Assembly: GCF_002831585.1 (NCBI RefSeq)
Contig: NZ_CP025113.1
Span: forward strand, 3,177,001 to 3,241,000
Reading direction: 5' to 3'
DNA: 64,000 nucleotides
From: Bradyrhizobium sp. SK17
Lineage (GTDB): Bacteria; Pseudomonadota; Alphaproteobacteria; Rhizobiales; Xanthobacteraceae
The notes under the pieces were generated by a model, which was not told where the DNA came from, ran no database searches, and saw only the letters and a program-made list of their open reading frames with translations. The translations under genes and the position numbers were made by a program. Positions 50,401 through 59,334 of the stretch are shown here, piece by piece (positions within the stretch are counted from its first letter, which is position 1; the number at the start of each line of letters is the position of its first letter).

Positions 50401-51588
50401 GTGACGACATCGACGCCGAAACGCCCTCCCGCCCGGCCCTGGCGGCTTTCGCTCGGTGACCCGCGCGTCGCCGGCCTGTTCTGGCAGATCCTGGTGGTCG
50501 CCATCGCGGTCGCGATCGTCGCCTTCCTGTGGTCGAACGCCCTCCATAATCTCTCGGTACGGCGGATCTCGACCGGCTTCGCCTTCCTCGGCCGCGAGGC
50601 CGGCATGCCGATCGCCGACAGCTGGATCGACTACACGCCGAAGGACACTTACCTGCGTGCCTTCATCGTCGGCATCGTCAACACGCTGCGCGTCGCGGTG
50701 ATCGGCATCGTGCTGGCGACCGTGATCGGCACGCTGGTCGGCATCGCGCGGCTGTCGTCGAACTGGCTGCTGGCGCGGCTCGCCGCTGTCTATGTCGAGG
50801 TGCTGCGCGACCTGCCGCTGCTGTTGCAGCTCCTGTTCTGGTACGTGCTGATGCAGGGCCTGCCGGCGGCGCGCCAGGCGTTCAAGCCGGTCGAGGGCGT
50901 CTATCTCTCCAATCGCGGCCTGATCCTGCCGTCGGTCCCGCTGCACGGGGCCAATGGCTGGACGATCCTCGCGCTGGTCGCGGGCGTGATCGTCTTCACC
51001 GTGGTCAGGCGCCGCCTGATCGCGCAGCAGATGCGCGACGGCCGGGCGCGGCCGGTGTGGCCGTATGCGCTCGGCCTGATCGTCGCGTTGCCCGCGCTGG
51101 TGTCATGGCTTCTGGGCGCGAGCTGGAGCGTCACGATGCCCGAGCTGCGCGGCTTCAATTTCGTCGGCGGGCTAACACTGGCGCCGGAATATTTCGCGCT
51201 GCTGATCGCGCTCGTCACCTACACCTCGGCCTTCATCGCCGAGATCGTGCGCAGCGGCATCCAGGCGGTGCCGCGCGGCCAGTCGGAGGCCGCCAAGGCG
51301 CTCGGGCTGAAGCGCGGCTTCGTGCTGCAACATATCGTGCTGCCGCAGGCGCTGCGCGTCATCATCCCACCGATGACCAGCCAGTATCTGAACCTGACCA
51401 AGAACTCCTCGCTCGCGGTCGCGGTCGGCTACCAGGACATCGTCTCGATCGCCAACACCACGCTGAACCAGACCGGCCAGGCGATCGAGTCGATCGCGCT
51501 GATCATGATGGTGTTCCTCACCATCAGTCTCGGCATCAGCCTGTTCATGAACTGGTACAATGCGCGGATCGCGCTGGTGGAGCGCTGA
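50401..51588 (+). CDS. aapQ: Amino acid ABC transporter permease (AapQ-like)
   Basis: Membrane permease of about 395 aa. Long first periplasmic loop after helix 1, then the BPD_transp_1 core with NTLRVAVIGIVLATVIGTLVGIARLS and the EAA loop GIQAVPRGQSEAAKALGL near residue 295. This matches AapQ/BztB, which are longer than HisQ-type permeases. The start is uncertain: GTG at 50401 begins VTTSTPKRPPARPW, a normal AapQ start; the frame also has ATG at 50344/50347 and TTG at 50332, but these lie in the inverted-repeat operator. It is followed after one base by aapM. Confidence 0.9.
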   Translation: MTTSTPKRPPARPWRLSLGDPRVAGLFWQILVVAIAVAIVAFLWSNALHNLSVRRISTGFAFLGREAGMPIADSWIDYTPKDTYLRAFIVGIVNTLRVAVIGIVLATVIGTLVGIARLSSNWLLARLAAVYVEVLRDLPLLLQLLFWYVLMQGLPAARQAFKPVEGVYLSNRGLILPSVPLHGANGWTILALVAGVIVFTVVRRRLIAQQMRDGRARPVWPYALGLIVALPALVSWLLGASWSVTMPELRGFNFVGGLTLAPEYFALLIALVTYTSAFIAEIVRSGIQAVPRGQSEAAKALGLKRGFVLQHIVLPQALRVIIPPMTSQYLNLTKNSSLAVAVGYQDIVSIANTTLNQTGQAIESIALIMMVFLTISLGISLFMNWYNARIALVER

Positions 51589-51589
51589 G

Positions 51590-52708
51590 ATGAGCTCGGT
51601 CGCAGAGCTGCCGCAGGATCGGCTGCCGATCGCGCCACGGCCGGCACCGCGCGCGCTCGGCGGTCCCACCGGCTGGCTGCGCGCCAATCTGTTTGCCTCG
51701 ATCCCGTCAAGCATCATGACGCTGATGCTGCTGTTCCTGCTCGGCAAGGCATGCGTCGCGTTCTGGCAATGGGGCATCGCGAACGCGGTCTGGATCGTTC
51801 CCGGCAACGACAGCAGCGCCTGCCGCGCGCTGCGTGGCCTCGGCGCCTGCTGGGCGGTCGTCCCGGAGAAGTATCGCTTCATCCTGTTCGGCACCTATCC
51901 GTTCGAGGAGCAGTGGCGGCCAGCGCTCGCGGTCGCGATTTTCATCGCGTTGTTCGTGGTCTCGAGCCGCCGCAGCTTCTGGCGCAAGGAACTGTTCCTG
52001 TTGTGGGCCGCGGCGCTGGTCCTGATCGGTGGCCTGATGTGGGGCGGCTTCCTTGGCCTCAGCTTCGTCACGCAGGATCGCTGGGGCGGGCTGCCGGTGA
52101 CGCTGATCCTCGCGACCTTCGGTCTCGCGCTCGGCTTCCCGCTCGGCATCCTGGTCGCGCTCGGCCGCCGCTCGAAGCTGCCGGCGATCCGTTCGCTCTC
52201 GGTGCTCTATGTCGAGCTGATCCGCGGCGTGCCGCTGATCAGCCTGTTGTTCATGGCGAGCGTGATGTTCCCGCTGTTCATGCCGGACGGCGTCAACATC
52301 GACAAATTGCTGCGCGCGCAGATCGCCTTCATCCTCTATGCCGGCGCCTATCTCGCCGAAGTGGTGCGCGGCGGCCTGCAGGCGGTGCCGCGCGGACAAT
52401 ATGAGGCGGCCGATGCGCTCGGGCTGTCATACTGGGAGAAGCACGCGTTGATCGTGCTGCCGCAAGCGATCCGCCACGTCATCCCGCCGCTGGTCAACAC
52501 CTTCATCGCCTTCTTCAAGGACACCAGCCTGGTCCTGATCATCGGCATCTTCGACCTCCTGACCACTGCCAAGACCGCGATCGTCGATCCGGCCTGGCAG
52601 TCGTTCAGCGTCGAGGTCTACATTTTTGTCGGCGTCATCTACTTCATCTTCTGCTTCGCGATGTCGCGCTACAGCCGCAGCCTCGAGGCGCAGCGCGGCC
52701 CCGGCTGA
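51590..52708 (+). CDS. aapM: Amino acid ABC transporter permease (AapM-like)
   Basis: 372 aa. TMs begin after WLRANLFASIPSSIMTLMLLF; two Cys lie in the periplasmic DSSACRALRGLGACWAVV, a hallmark of AapM/BztC. The permease core has LPVTLILATFGLALGFPLGILVALGRRS and the EAA loop GLQAVPRGQYEAADALGL. It forms the heterodimeric channel with AapQ. A fourth gene, the ATPase aapP, normally follows aapM directly, but here the next gene is a GntR regulator. The transporter must therefore borrow an ATPase encoded elsewhere. No terminator is evident downstream. Confidence 0.92.
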   Translation: MSSVAELPQDRLPIAPRPAPRALGGPTGWLRANLFASIPSSIMTLMLLFLLGKACVAFWQWGIANAVWIVPGNDSSACRALRGLGACWAVVPEKYRFILFGTYPFEEQWRPALAVAIFIALFVVSSRRSFWRKELFLLWAAALVLIGGLMWGGFLGLSFVTQDRWGGLPVTLILATFGLALGFPLGILVALGRRSKLPAIRSLSVLYVELIRGVPLISLLFMASVMFPLFMPDGVNIDKLLRAQIAFILYAGAYLAEVVRGGLQAVPRGQYEAADALGLSYWEKHALIVLPQAIRHVIPPLVNTFIAFFKDTSLVLIIGIFDLLTTAKTAIVDPAWQSFSVEVYIFVGVIYFIFCFAMSRYSRSLEAQRGPG

Positions 52709-52783
52709 GCGGTCCGGGCTCTTCGTCTCTTCTGAACAATTTCTCGGCCCGGCCATCGACTCCCCCTTCATCGAGAAACCAAG

Positions 52784-52831
52784 TCGTGGATGCCCGGGAC
52801 AAGCCCGGGCCTGACGGGTTGAGGGAGAGCG
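52784..52831. repeat. Partial dispersed repeat (GGATGCCCGGGACAAGCCCGGG type)
   Basis: GTGGATGCCCGGGACAAG and CCCGGGCCTGACGG form a hairpin with CCCGGG arms. This is half of the common rhizobial repeat that usually has two such arms. It lies between aapM and the GntR gene and may act as attenuator or terminator. Confidence 0.55.
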
Positions 52832-52869
52832 GGCGGCCACAAAGGGCTTGCGAAGCCGTCCCGATCCTA

Positions 52870-52883
52870 TTTATGATCATAAA
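52870..52883. promoter_or_regulatory. Perfect 14-bp palindrome TTTATGATCATAAA touching the GntR start codon
   Basis: The palindrome ends exactly one base before the ATG at 52884, and AT-rich dyads of this kind are typical operators for FadR/VanR subfamily GntR proteins (core TNGTN-NACNA-like symmetry, here ATGATCAT). It occupies the place where a ribosome binding site should be. Binding would block transcription or initiation, giving strong autoregulation. Confidence 0.6.
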
Positions 52884-53678
52884 ATGGATAAATCGGCTCT
52901 GCCCGCCCTGGACCCGTCGCGCCGCGCCTCGATCAAGCGCAAGCGCTCCGACGCCGTTGCCGACCTGATCCGAGGCCACATCTTCCAGGCCGGGTTGCAG
53001 CCCAACGACCGGCTGCCGCAGGAGAGCGAGCTGATCGAGATGTTCGGTTGCAGCCGCTCGACCATCCGCGAGGCGCTCAAGTCGCTGGAAGTGCAGGGCC
53101 TGGTGCAGAACACCACCGGGCCCGGCGGCGGCGCGCGGGTGGCGCCGGTGTCGATCAACCGGATCGTCGGCCTGCTCAGCAACTACTTCTATTTCCAGTC
53201 GATCTCGACCGCGCAGATCTACCAGATCCGCCGCCTGATCGAGCCGGAGCTTGCCTTCAGCGTGGTCGGCCACCTCACGGCGGAGCATTTCAAGGCGCTC
53301 GACAAGGCGATCGCGGTTCAGGAGCATCATCGGGGCGGACCCACGGACTGGGAGCATCACCGCCACGCCGAGATCGATTTCCACGACATCCTGATCGAGG
53401 CCTGTCCCAATCCGCTGCTCGGCCTCGTCTGCCGCTTCATCAACGAGGCGATCCGCCATCTGATCGGCAAGCTCGGCGTGCAGGAATTCGCATCGAGCTT
53501 CACCTGCGAGAACATCGAGTTTCACAAGCGCCTGATGGCCGCGTTCCGCTCCGGCAATGCCGCACGGGCCCGCCGCGTGATGCTCGATCATGTGCTGAGC
53601 GCCGAAGCCGTGGTCGTCCCGAAGGAAGACCGGCGCATCGATCTGCCCGTCTTTCACCAGCCGTTGCGGCTCGACTGA
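52884..53678 (+). CDS. GntR family transcriptional regulator, FCD (FadR/VanR) type
   Basis: 264 aa. The N-terminal winged helix is at residues 25-85: DAVADLIRGHIFQAGLQP, then QESELIEMFGCSRSTIREALKSL. The C-terminal FCD domain has metal-ligand-like Asp/His residues in EIDFHDILIEACPN and ENIEFHKRLMAAF. Start: ATG at 52884; a TTG-initiated extension to 52848 is open but unlikely. There is no Shine-Dalgarno sequence before the ATG because the palindrome is there, so the mRNA may be leaderless. It is followed by two amidases and a binding protein, all rightward, which it probably controls. Confidence 0.92.
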   Translation: MDKSALPALDPSRRASIKRKRSDAVADLIRGHIFQAGLQPNDRLPQESELIEMFGCSRSTIREALKSLEVQGLVQNTTGPGGGARVAPVSINRIVGLLSNYFYFQSISTAQIYQIRRLIEPELAFSVVGHLTAEHFKALDKAIAVQEHHRGGPTDWEHHRHAEIDFHDILIEACPNPLLGLVCRFINEAIRHLIGKLGVQEFASSFTCENIEFHKRLMAAFRSGNAARARRVMLDHVLSAEAVVVPKEDRRIDLPVFHQPLRLD

Positions 53679-53722
53679 ACCGCATCGGCCGACTGCTGCA
53701 TCACGCGTTGGAGGAAACAACC

Positions 53723-55141
53723 ATGGTCACGCGGCGCGACAACGAATTGTGGAGCTGGTCGGCGGTCGACCTGGCGCGCGCGATCGCGACGCGTGCGATT
53801 TCGAGCCGTGAGGCCGTGCAATCGAGCCTCGACCGCATTGCTGCGGTCAATCCGGCCTTGAACGCCGTGGTCGAGGTGCTGGCCGACGAAGCGCTGGCCG
53901 CGGCGGATGCCGCGGATGCAAAGGTGAAATCGGGCGCCGAGCTCGGCACGCTGCATGGCGTGCCCGTCACCATCAAGGTCAATGTCGATCAGCGCGGTCA
54001 CGCCACCACCAACGGCGTCGTCGCATTCCGCGACGTCATTGCCACCGAAGACAGCCCCGTGGTCGCGAATGTCCGCAAGGCCGGCGCCGTCATCGTCGGC
54101 CGCACCAACACGCCGGCGTTCTCGCACCGCTGGTTCACCAACAACGATCTGCATGGCGCGACCTACAATCCCTGGAGCCGCCGGCTGACACCGGGTGGCT
54201 CCAGCGGTGGTGCCGCTTCGGCGGTCGCTTCCGGCATGGGCGCGATCGCGCATGGCAATGATTTCGGCGGCTCGATCCGCTATCCCGCTTACGCCTGCGG
54301 CGTCGCCGGCCTGCGGCCGACCCCGGGTCGGGTCCCGTCGTTCAATCCGTCTGCGACCAGCGATCGGCCGATCACCGCGCAGATGATGTCGGTGCAGGGG
54401 CCGCTCGCCCGCTCGGTTGCCGATCTCGGCGTCGCGCTCGCCGCGATGGCGCAGCCGGACGCGCGCGACGGCACCTGGCTGCCGGTGCCGCTGCAAGGTG
54501 CACAGCTCAAGCGGCCGATCGGGGTTGCGATCGCGCCGGCGCCGTTCGGCGACGAAGCGCCGGAGGTGAGCGCTGCGGTTCACGCCGCCGGACGCTGGCT
54601 CGCGGAGGCAGGATTCGCGGTAGAGGAGACCTTGCCGCCGCGGCTCGCGGAGGCCGCCGATCTCTGGCATCGCCTCGTCATCAATGAGGAGCGGCGCGTG
54701 CTGGCGCCGATGATCCGAAAATTCGGCGACGCGAAGTCCCGCTACAATCTGGACTGTCACATCGCCTACGCGCCCGAGCTCGACGGCGATCAGGTGCTGG
54801 CCTGTTTCGAGCAGCGGCTTTCGATCGTGCGGGCCTGGCAGCTGCTTCAGGAGCGCTGCCCCGTCATCATCCTGCCGGTCTCGGCGCAACTGCCGTTCCG
54901 CTTCGATCAGGATCAGGAAGACGCTGCCGTGGTGCGGGCGCTGCTCGACGCCCAGCGGCCGCTGCTCGCGGTGCCCGCGCTCGGCTTTCCGTCGGTCGTG
55001 GTGCCGACCGGGACCGCCGGCGGCGTTCCGGTTGGCGTGCAGGTGATCGCCGGCCGTTTCCGGGAGGACATCTGTCTCGCGGTGGCCGCGGTGATCGAGG
55101 CGCGTGCCGCGACGCTGACGCCGATCGATCCGCGCGACTAG
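53723..55141 (+). CDS. Amidase signature (AS) family enzyme, 472 aa
   Basis: Serine amidohydrolase cleaving a carboxamide. The Ser-cisSer-Lys triad is readable: Lys85 in GVPVTIKVNVD, Ser in the GGSSGGAASA loop (residues 158-166) and the nucleophile Ser184 in FGGSIRYPA. Length is standard for the family. ATG at 53723 follows GGAGGAAACAACC. The second amidase, about 40 bases downstream, is clearly homologous, so a tandem duplication gave two paralogues that may differ in substrate. No signal peptide; cytoplasmic. Confidence 0.93.
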   Translation: MVTRRDNELWSWSAVDLARAIATRAISSREAVQSSLDRIAAVNPALNAVVEVLADEALAAADAADAKVKSGAELGTLHGVPVTIKVNVDQRGHATTNGVVAFRDVIATEDSPVVANVRKAGAVIVGRTNTPAFSHRWFTNNDLHGATYNPWSRRLTPGGSSGGAASAVASGMGAIAHGNDFGGSIRYPAYACGVAGLRPTPGRVPSFNPSATSDRPITAQMMSVQGPLARSVADLGVALAAMAQPDARDGTWLPVPLQGAQLKRPIGVAIAPAPFGDEAPEVSAAVHAAGRWLAEAGFAVEETLPPRLAEAADLWHRLVINEERRVLAPMIRKFGDAKSRYNLDCHIAYAPELDGDQVLACFEQRLSIVRAWQLLQERCPVIILPVSAQLPFRFDQDQEDAAVVRALLDAQRPLLAVPALGFPSVVVPTGTAGGVPVGVQVIAGRFREDICLAVAAVIEARAATLTPIDPRD

Positions 55142-55181
55142 AATCAACAACAAAGCTCTGAACCCAACGGGAGAACACCAC

Positions 55182-56612
55182 GTGACGAATGCACCGATCT
55201 GGCAATGGTCCGCCGTCGAGACCGCGGCGGCGATCAGGAACAACAAGGTGACGTCGGAGGAGGTGGTTCGCGCCCATCTCGACCGCATGCACGCCGCCAA
55301 CCCGGCGCTCAACGCCGTGGTCGTCGACCTCGGCGCGTCGGCAATGCAGGCCGCCAAGGCCGCGGACGAGACGTTGGCCGCGAGCAAGCGCGGTGGTGGC
55401 GAGGTCGGCCCGCTGCACGGCGTGCCGGTGACGATCAAGATCAATATCGACGTCGAAGGGCAGGCCAATTCGAACGGCGTGGTCGCCTTCAAGGACAACA
55501 TCGCGCCGGGCGACTCGCCGGTGACGGCCAATCTCAAGAAGGCCGGCGCGGTCATCATCGGCCTGACCAACACGCCGGAATTCTCGCTGCGCGGCTTCAC
55601 CGACAATCCGCTGCACGGCCTGACGCGCAATCCCTGGAATGCGGAGGTGACCTGCGGGGGCTCCTCGGGCGGCGCCGGCGCGTCGATCGCGGCCGGCATC
55701 GGCACCATCGCGCATGGCAATGACATCGGCGGCTCGCTGCGCTGGCCGGCGCATTGCAACGGCATCGCCACCATCAAGCCGACCCAGGGCCGCATCCCCG
55801 CGTTCAATCCCAGCGCCACGGCGGAACGGCCGCTGATGGCGCAGTTCATGTCATCGCAGGGACCGCTGGCGCGTCATGTCGCCGACGTCCGTCTCGGGCT
55901 CGAGGTGATGGCGCAGCGCGATCCGCGCGATCCCTGGTACGTGCCGGCGCCGTTGCTGGGTCCGAAGCCGACCGCGCCGGTCAAGGTCGCGCTCGCGAAG
56001 ATTCCCGAAGACATGGTGACCGATCGCGGCGTGATCGCGCTTCAGCGCAAGGCGGCCGATCATCTCGCCGATGCCGGCTATGCCGTCAGCGAGGTCGAGG
56101 TTCCTGATCTGAACAAGGTCTGGCAGCTCTGGTGCGACCTGATCATGACCGAGACCCGCGTGTTGCAGCAGGACCAGATGCTGGCGGTGAGCAGCGCCGA
56201 CTTCCAGAAGTCGTTCCACGGCTTCATCGCGCTGGCAAATCAGTTGGACCAGGCCGGCTACATGAAGGCGATCGCCGCGCGGTCGGGCCATATCAGGAAC
56301 TGGATGACCTTCCTCGAACAGTACCCGCTGGTGCTGATGCCGACCACGGTGCGCAAGACACCGGAGGTGAACGCCGATCTCGGTGGCGATCAGCGCGTCA
56401 AGGAGCTGTTCTGGAACGACCTGCGCTTCATTTCGTCGATGAACGTGTTGGGGCTGCCGGCCGCCGTGGTGCCGGTCGGCCTGCATGAGGGCTTGCCGGT
56501 CGGTGTCCAGATCGTCGGCTCGCGCTATCGCGAGGACATGTGCCTCGACGCTGCCGAGGCGATCGAGCGCAAGGCCGGTATTCTGACCAGGCAATTGTGG
56601 GAACGGCGCTGA
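55182..56612 (+). CDS. Amidase signature (AS) family enzyme, 476 aa
   Basis: Second AS amidase. Triad: Lys86 in GVPVTIKINID, Ser in CGGSSGGAG (residues 158-166) and nucleophile Ser185 in IGGSLRWPA. It starts with GTG at 55182, supported by GGGAGAACACC just upstream; no ATG gives a normal N-terminus. Many stretches (NPALNAVV, LHGVPVTIK, DSPVxAN, FNPSAT) match the upstream amidase, whereas the C-terminal substrate-binding third is different. Both are presumably co-transcribed with the GntR gene. Substrate unknown. Confidence 0.93.
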   Translation: MTNAPIWQWSAVETAAAIRNNKVTSEEVVRAHLDRMHAANPALNAVVVDLGASAMQAAKAADETLAASKRGGGEVGPLHGVPVTIKINIDVEGQANSNGVVAFKDNIAPGDSPVTANLKKAGAVIIGLTNTPEFSLRGFTDNPLHGLTRNPWNAEVTCGGSSGGAGASIAAGIGTIAHGNDIGGSLRWPAHCNGIATIKPTQGRIPAFNPSATAERPLMAQFMSSQGPLARHVADVRLGLEVMAQRDPRDPWYVPAPLLGPKPTAPVKVALAKIPEDMVTDRGVIALQRKAADHLADAGYAVSEVEVPDLNKVWQLWCDLIMTETRVLQQDQMLAVSSADFQKSFHGFIALANQLDQAGYMKAIAARSGHIRNWMTFLEQYPLVLMPTTVRKTPEVNADLGGDQRVKELFWNDLRFISSMNVLGLPAAVVPVGLHEGLPVGVQIVGSRYREDMCLDAAEAIERKAGILTRQLWERR

Positions 56613-56658
56613 GGCGATCTCGACGCCATCTCAGATGGTCCATTGGTATCATCCAGGG

Positions 56659-56684
56659 CGCCGCGGCGAAATCTCGCCGCGGCG
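56659..56684. terminator. GC-rich perfect hairpin, terminator-like
   Basis: CGCCGCGGCG-AAATCT-CGCCGCGGCG: a 10-bp perfect stem with a 6-base loop, 47 bases after the second amidase stop. There is no T-run, so it is not a classical intrinsic terminator; it may pause transcription or protect the 3' end of the amidase mRNA. It lies in the 233-bp gap before the next binding protein gene, which otherwise shows only a possible promoter region. Confidence 0.45.
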
Positions 56685-56845
56685 TTCGCGTGATCGGCGT
56701 GGCGCGCAAGCCGCTGTACCGGTCGCGTTCCTCCTCCCGGAATTCTCGAAAGGAATCGCAGAGCGCCATGCCCGGTGGCGGGGTTGTCGGTGATCGCTGA
56801 TTCCTGCAGGAGATCGCCCGAACCATCCGAACCCCTGGGAACGAA

Positions 56846-58066
56846 ATGTCCATCACCAAACGCTCGCATCTCCTGGTCGCCATTGCCGCCGCGTGTCTCT
56901 CCCTTGCGTCAGGCGCTGCCCGGGCGGAGGATGGTGTGCTGCGGGTCGGCATCATCACCGACATGAGCGGGCAGTATTCCGACGGCAACGGCCCGGGATC
57001 GGTGATCGCGGCGCAGATGGCGGCGGAGGAGATCGGCGGCATGGTCGCCGGACGCAAGATCGAGATCATCTCGGCCGATCACCAGAACAAACCCGATGTC
57101 GCCACCGGCATCGTGCGCAACTGGATCGACAACAAGGGTGTCGACGTGATCGCCGAAGGCGTCAATTCGGCGGTGGCGCTCGCGATCCAGACCGTGACGC
57201 GCGAGCGCAAGAAGCTGTTCCTGATCTCGGGCTCCGGTTCATCCGATCTCACCGGTAAGCAATGTTCGCCGACCAGCGTGCAATGGACCTATGACACCTA
57301 CGCCTCCTCGAACGCGACGGCGAAGGCCGTGGTCGCCCGTGGCGGCACGCCCTGGTTCTTCCTCACGGCCGATTATGCCTTCGGCCAGGCGCTGGAGCGC
57401 GATGCCAGCAAGGCCGTGACATCGGCCGGCGGCAAGGTGCTGGGCGCGGTGCGCCATCCGTTCGACACCGCCGACTTCTCGTCCTTCCTGTTGCAGGCGC
57501 AGTCCTCCGGCGCCAAGATCCTGGCGCTCGCCAATGCCGGCTCCGACTTCCGCAATGCGGTGTCGCAGGCCGACGAGTTCAACATCCGCGCCAGCATGCA
57601 ACTCGTCGCGCTGCAAGTGACGCTGACCGACGTCCCTGCGCTGGGCCTCGCGCATGCGCACGATCTGCTGTTCACCGATTCCTTCTATTGGGACCGCACG
57701 CCCGAGACCCGCGTCTTCGCCCAGGAGTTCTTCAAGCGCCACGGCGCGATGCCGACGGCCTACCAGGCCGGCGTCAACTCGGCGCTGCGGCACTATTTCA
57801 AGGCGGTCGCCGCCGCGAACTCAGTCGATTCCGAGACCGTGATCGCGCAGATGCGCAAGACCCCGGTGAATGATTTCTTCGCCCAGAACGGCGTCGTGCG
57901 CGAGGACGGCCGCATGGTGCATGACATGTATCTGATGCGGATCAAGAAGCCGGAAGAGTCGAAGAGCAAGTGGGACCTCTATGAGTACCTCGCGACGGTG
58001 CCGGGCGACCAGGCCTTCCGTCCGCTCGCCGAAGGCGGTTGCCCCTATGTTGCGAAGGGGCACTAA
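56846..58066 (+). CDS. ABC transporter substrate-binding protein (LivK/AmiC-like)
   Basis: 406 aa, Peripla_BP_6. Signal peptide LLVAIAAACLSLASGAARA; mature start DGVLRVGIITDMSGQYSDGNGPG. SADHQNKPDVATGIVRNWIDNKGVDVI is typical for this subgroup, whose members are often annotated as amino acid, amide or urea binders. It follows two amidases, so an amide ligand is tempting, but there is a 233-bp gap with a hairpin and no permease or ATPase gene nearby. ATG at 56846. It is divergent in sequence from the three binding proteins in the first 31 kb. Confidence 0.9.
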   Translation: MSITKRSHLLVAIAAACLSLASGAARAEDGVLRVGIITDMSGQYSDGNGPGSVIAAQMAAEEIGGMVAGRKIEIISADHQNKPDVATGIVRNWIDNKGVDVIAEGVNSAVALAIQTVTRERKKLFLISGSGSSDLTGKQCSPTSVQWTYDTYASSNATAKAVVARGGTPWFFLTADYAFGQALERDASKAVTSAGGKVLGAVRHPFDTADFSSFLLQAQSSGAKILALANAGSDFRNAVSQADEFNIRASMQLVALQVTLTDVPALGLAHAHDLLFTDSFYWDRTPETRVFAQEFFKRHGAMPTAYQAGVNSALRHYFKAVAAANSVDSETVIAQMRKTPVNDFFAQNGVVREDGRMVHDMYLMRIKKPEESKSKWDLYEYLATVPGDQAFRPLAEGGCPYVAKGH

Positions 58067-58078
58067 GGCGATCGTCCG

Positions 58079-58385
58079 TTCGTCATTCCGGGGCTCGCGA
58101 AGCGAGAGCCCGGAATCCATCGGGCCGCATCACCCGTGGTGAAATGGATTCCGGGCTCGTGCTTCGCACGCCCCGGAACGACGGGTGGAAAGAGGCGCAG
58201 CCCGCTACATCTGAGTTGCCCGACGGCGCAAGCCCCCGCCGCAGAATATTTCGCGCTATCCGAAGTGAAGCTCGCTATCATTGATTTGGCGAGGTGCATT
58301 ATTGCGCGATGCTGGAGCCACGGTCCCGTTCACAATCAGGCACGGTGGTTATGGGTCCTGGCTTCCGCCAGGACGACAGCTGTGA
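58079..58385. repeat. Intergenic region made of dispersed repeats
   Basis: The 391-bp gap between the binding protein and the next gene consists mostly of repeats. At 58079-58192 CGTCATTCCGGGGCTCGCGAAGC and its partner GCTTCGCACGCCCCGGAACGACG are inverted, with inner arms CCGGAATCCAT and ATGGATTCCGG. At 58345-58380 a fragment TCCTGGCTTCCGCCAGGA forms a small hairpin like the end of another family. No gene is seen between them. Confidence 0.7.
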
Positions 58386-58457
58386 TGAAATCGAGCGGTT
58401 CGTATTTGTCCCGCATCGCATGACACCCCCGCCACGACCGCGTCCAACAGAGGCACC

Positions 58458-59210
58458 ATGACCAGCACCATCGACACTCCCGACGGCGGCTATCGCTTCA
58501 TGCCCGGCGTCAGCCAGTATTCCTGCGGCATCGGCGCCTTGTCCGGCTTTGCCATCGAACGGGTCAGGTTCTCCGCGCCGGTGCCGCTGAGCGCCGGGTT
58601 CGAGCGGATTGCCGAGATCATCACGGCCGCTGGCCGCCCGCTGACGGCATTCGGGGCTTGCGAATTGCGCTCGCCGGCGCCGTTCACCGAGGCCGGGTTC
58701 AGGGCTTTCAACGAGATCTACATCAAGACATTGGTCGCCTGGGGTGTGATGCGCGACGGCGTCAATCCGGTGGCGCGCAGCAATGTCTGTCCGAAGCTCG
58801 ATCCGCCGGGCGAGCCCTCGTTCCATGCGTTCTGTTACACGGTGCCGGCTGCGAAGGACGCTCCGACGAGCTTCGTGGTGGCCGGCAGTGGCGAGTCGGT
58901 GGAGGGCAAGGCCAATTATCGCGATCACACCGTGGCCCTCGGCGACACCAGTCCGGCCGGCATTCTGGCCAAGGCGAAGTTCGTACTTGGCGAGATGGAG
59001 CGGCGGATGAGCGCGTTCGGCGGCTCCTGGCAGGACACCACCGCGGTGCAACTCTACACGGTGCACGACGCCTATCCGGTGCTCGAAGGCGAGTTCGGCC
59101 GCCGTGGCGTGCTTCGCAACGGCTTGACCTGGCATTTCGACCGGCCGCCGGTGGTCGGGCTCGACTTTGAAATGGATTGCCGGCGTGTGCATCGCGAGCG
59201 CGTGGTGTGA
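58458..59210 (+). CDS. Uncharacterised 250-aa protein, possibly RidA/CnbZ-like deaminase
   Basis: Soluble protein without signal peptide. The C-terminal half (GILAKAKFVLGEMERRMSAFGGSWQDTTAVQLYTVHD) has the look of the YjgF/RidA fold, where a long helix precedes a strand 'xxVQLYxxD'. The N-terminal half may be a second such domain; the size fits the CnbZ (2-amino-5-chloromuconate deaminase) kind. This is pattern memory only. If right, it would hydrolyse enamine/imine intermediates, fitting with the flavin amine oxidase gene 124 bases downstream. ATG at 58458 after GAGGCACC. Confidence 0.6.
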   Translation: MTSTIDTPDGGYRFMPGVSQYSCGIGALSGFAIERVRFSAPVPLSAGFERIAEIITAAGRPLTAFGACELRSPAPFTEAGFRAFNEIYIKTLVAWGVMRDGVNPVARSNVCPKLDPPGEPSFHAFCYTVPAAKDAPTSFVVAGSGESVEGKANYRDHTVALGDTSPAGILAKAKFVLGEMERRMSAFGGSWQDTTAVQLYTVHDAYPVLEGEFGRRGVLRNGLTWHFDRPPVVGLDFEMDCRRVHRERVV

Positions 59211-59334
59211 TGCGCAGGACGCGTCACGCATCAAAAGCGCGTGTGGCTGCATGTGGAAGCGTATGCGCTTTCTTGACACGGATCGCGTCAACCGTTTCCC
59301 TTCGTCATCGACGTCAGTGGCTGGGTGAACGCGG

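Noticed and set aside
53048..53722. Extended N-terminus of the first amidase
   Set aside because: It is the shadow of the GntR gene; the ribosome binding site GGAGGAAAC fixes the start at 53723.
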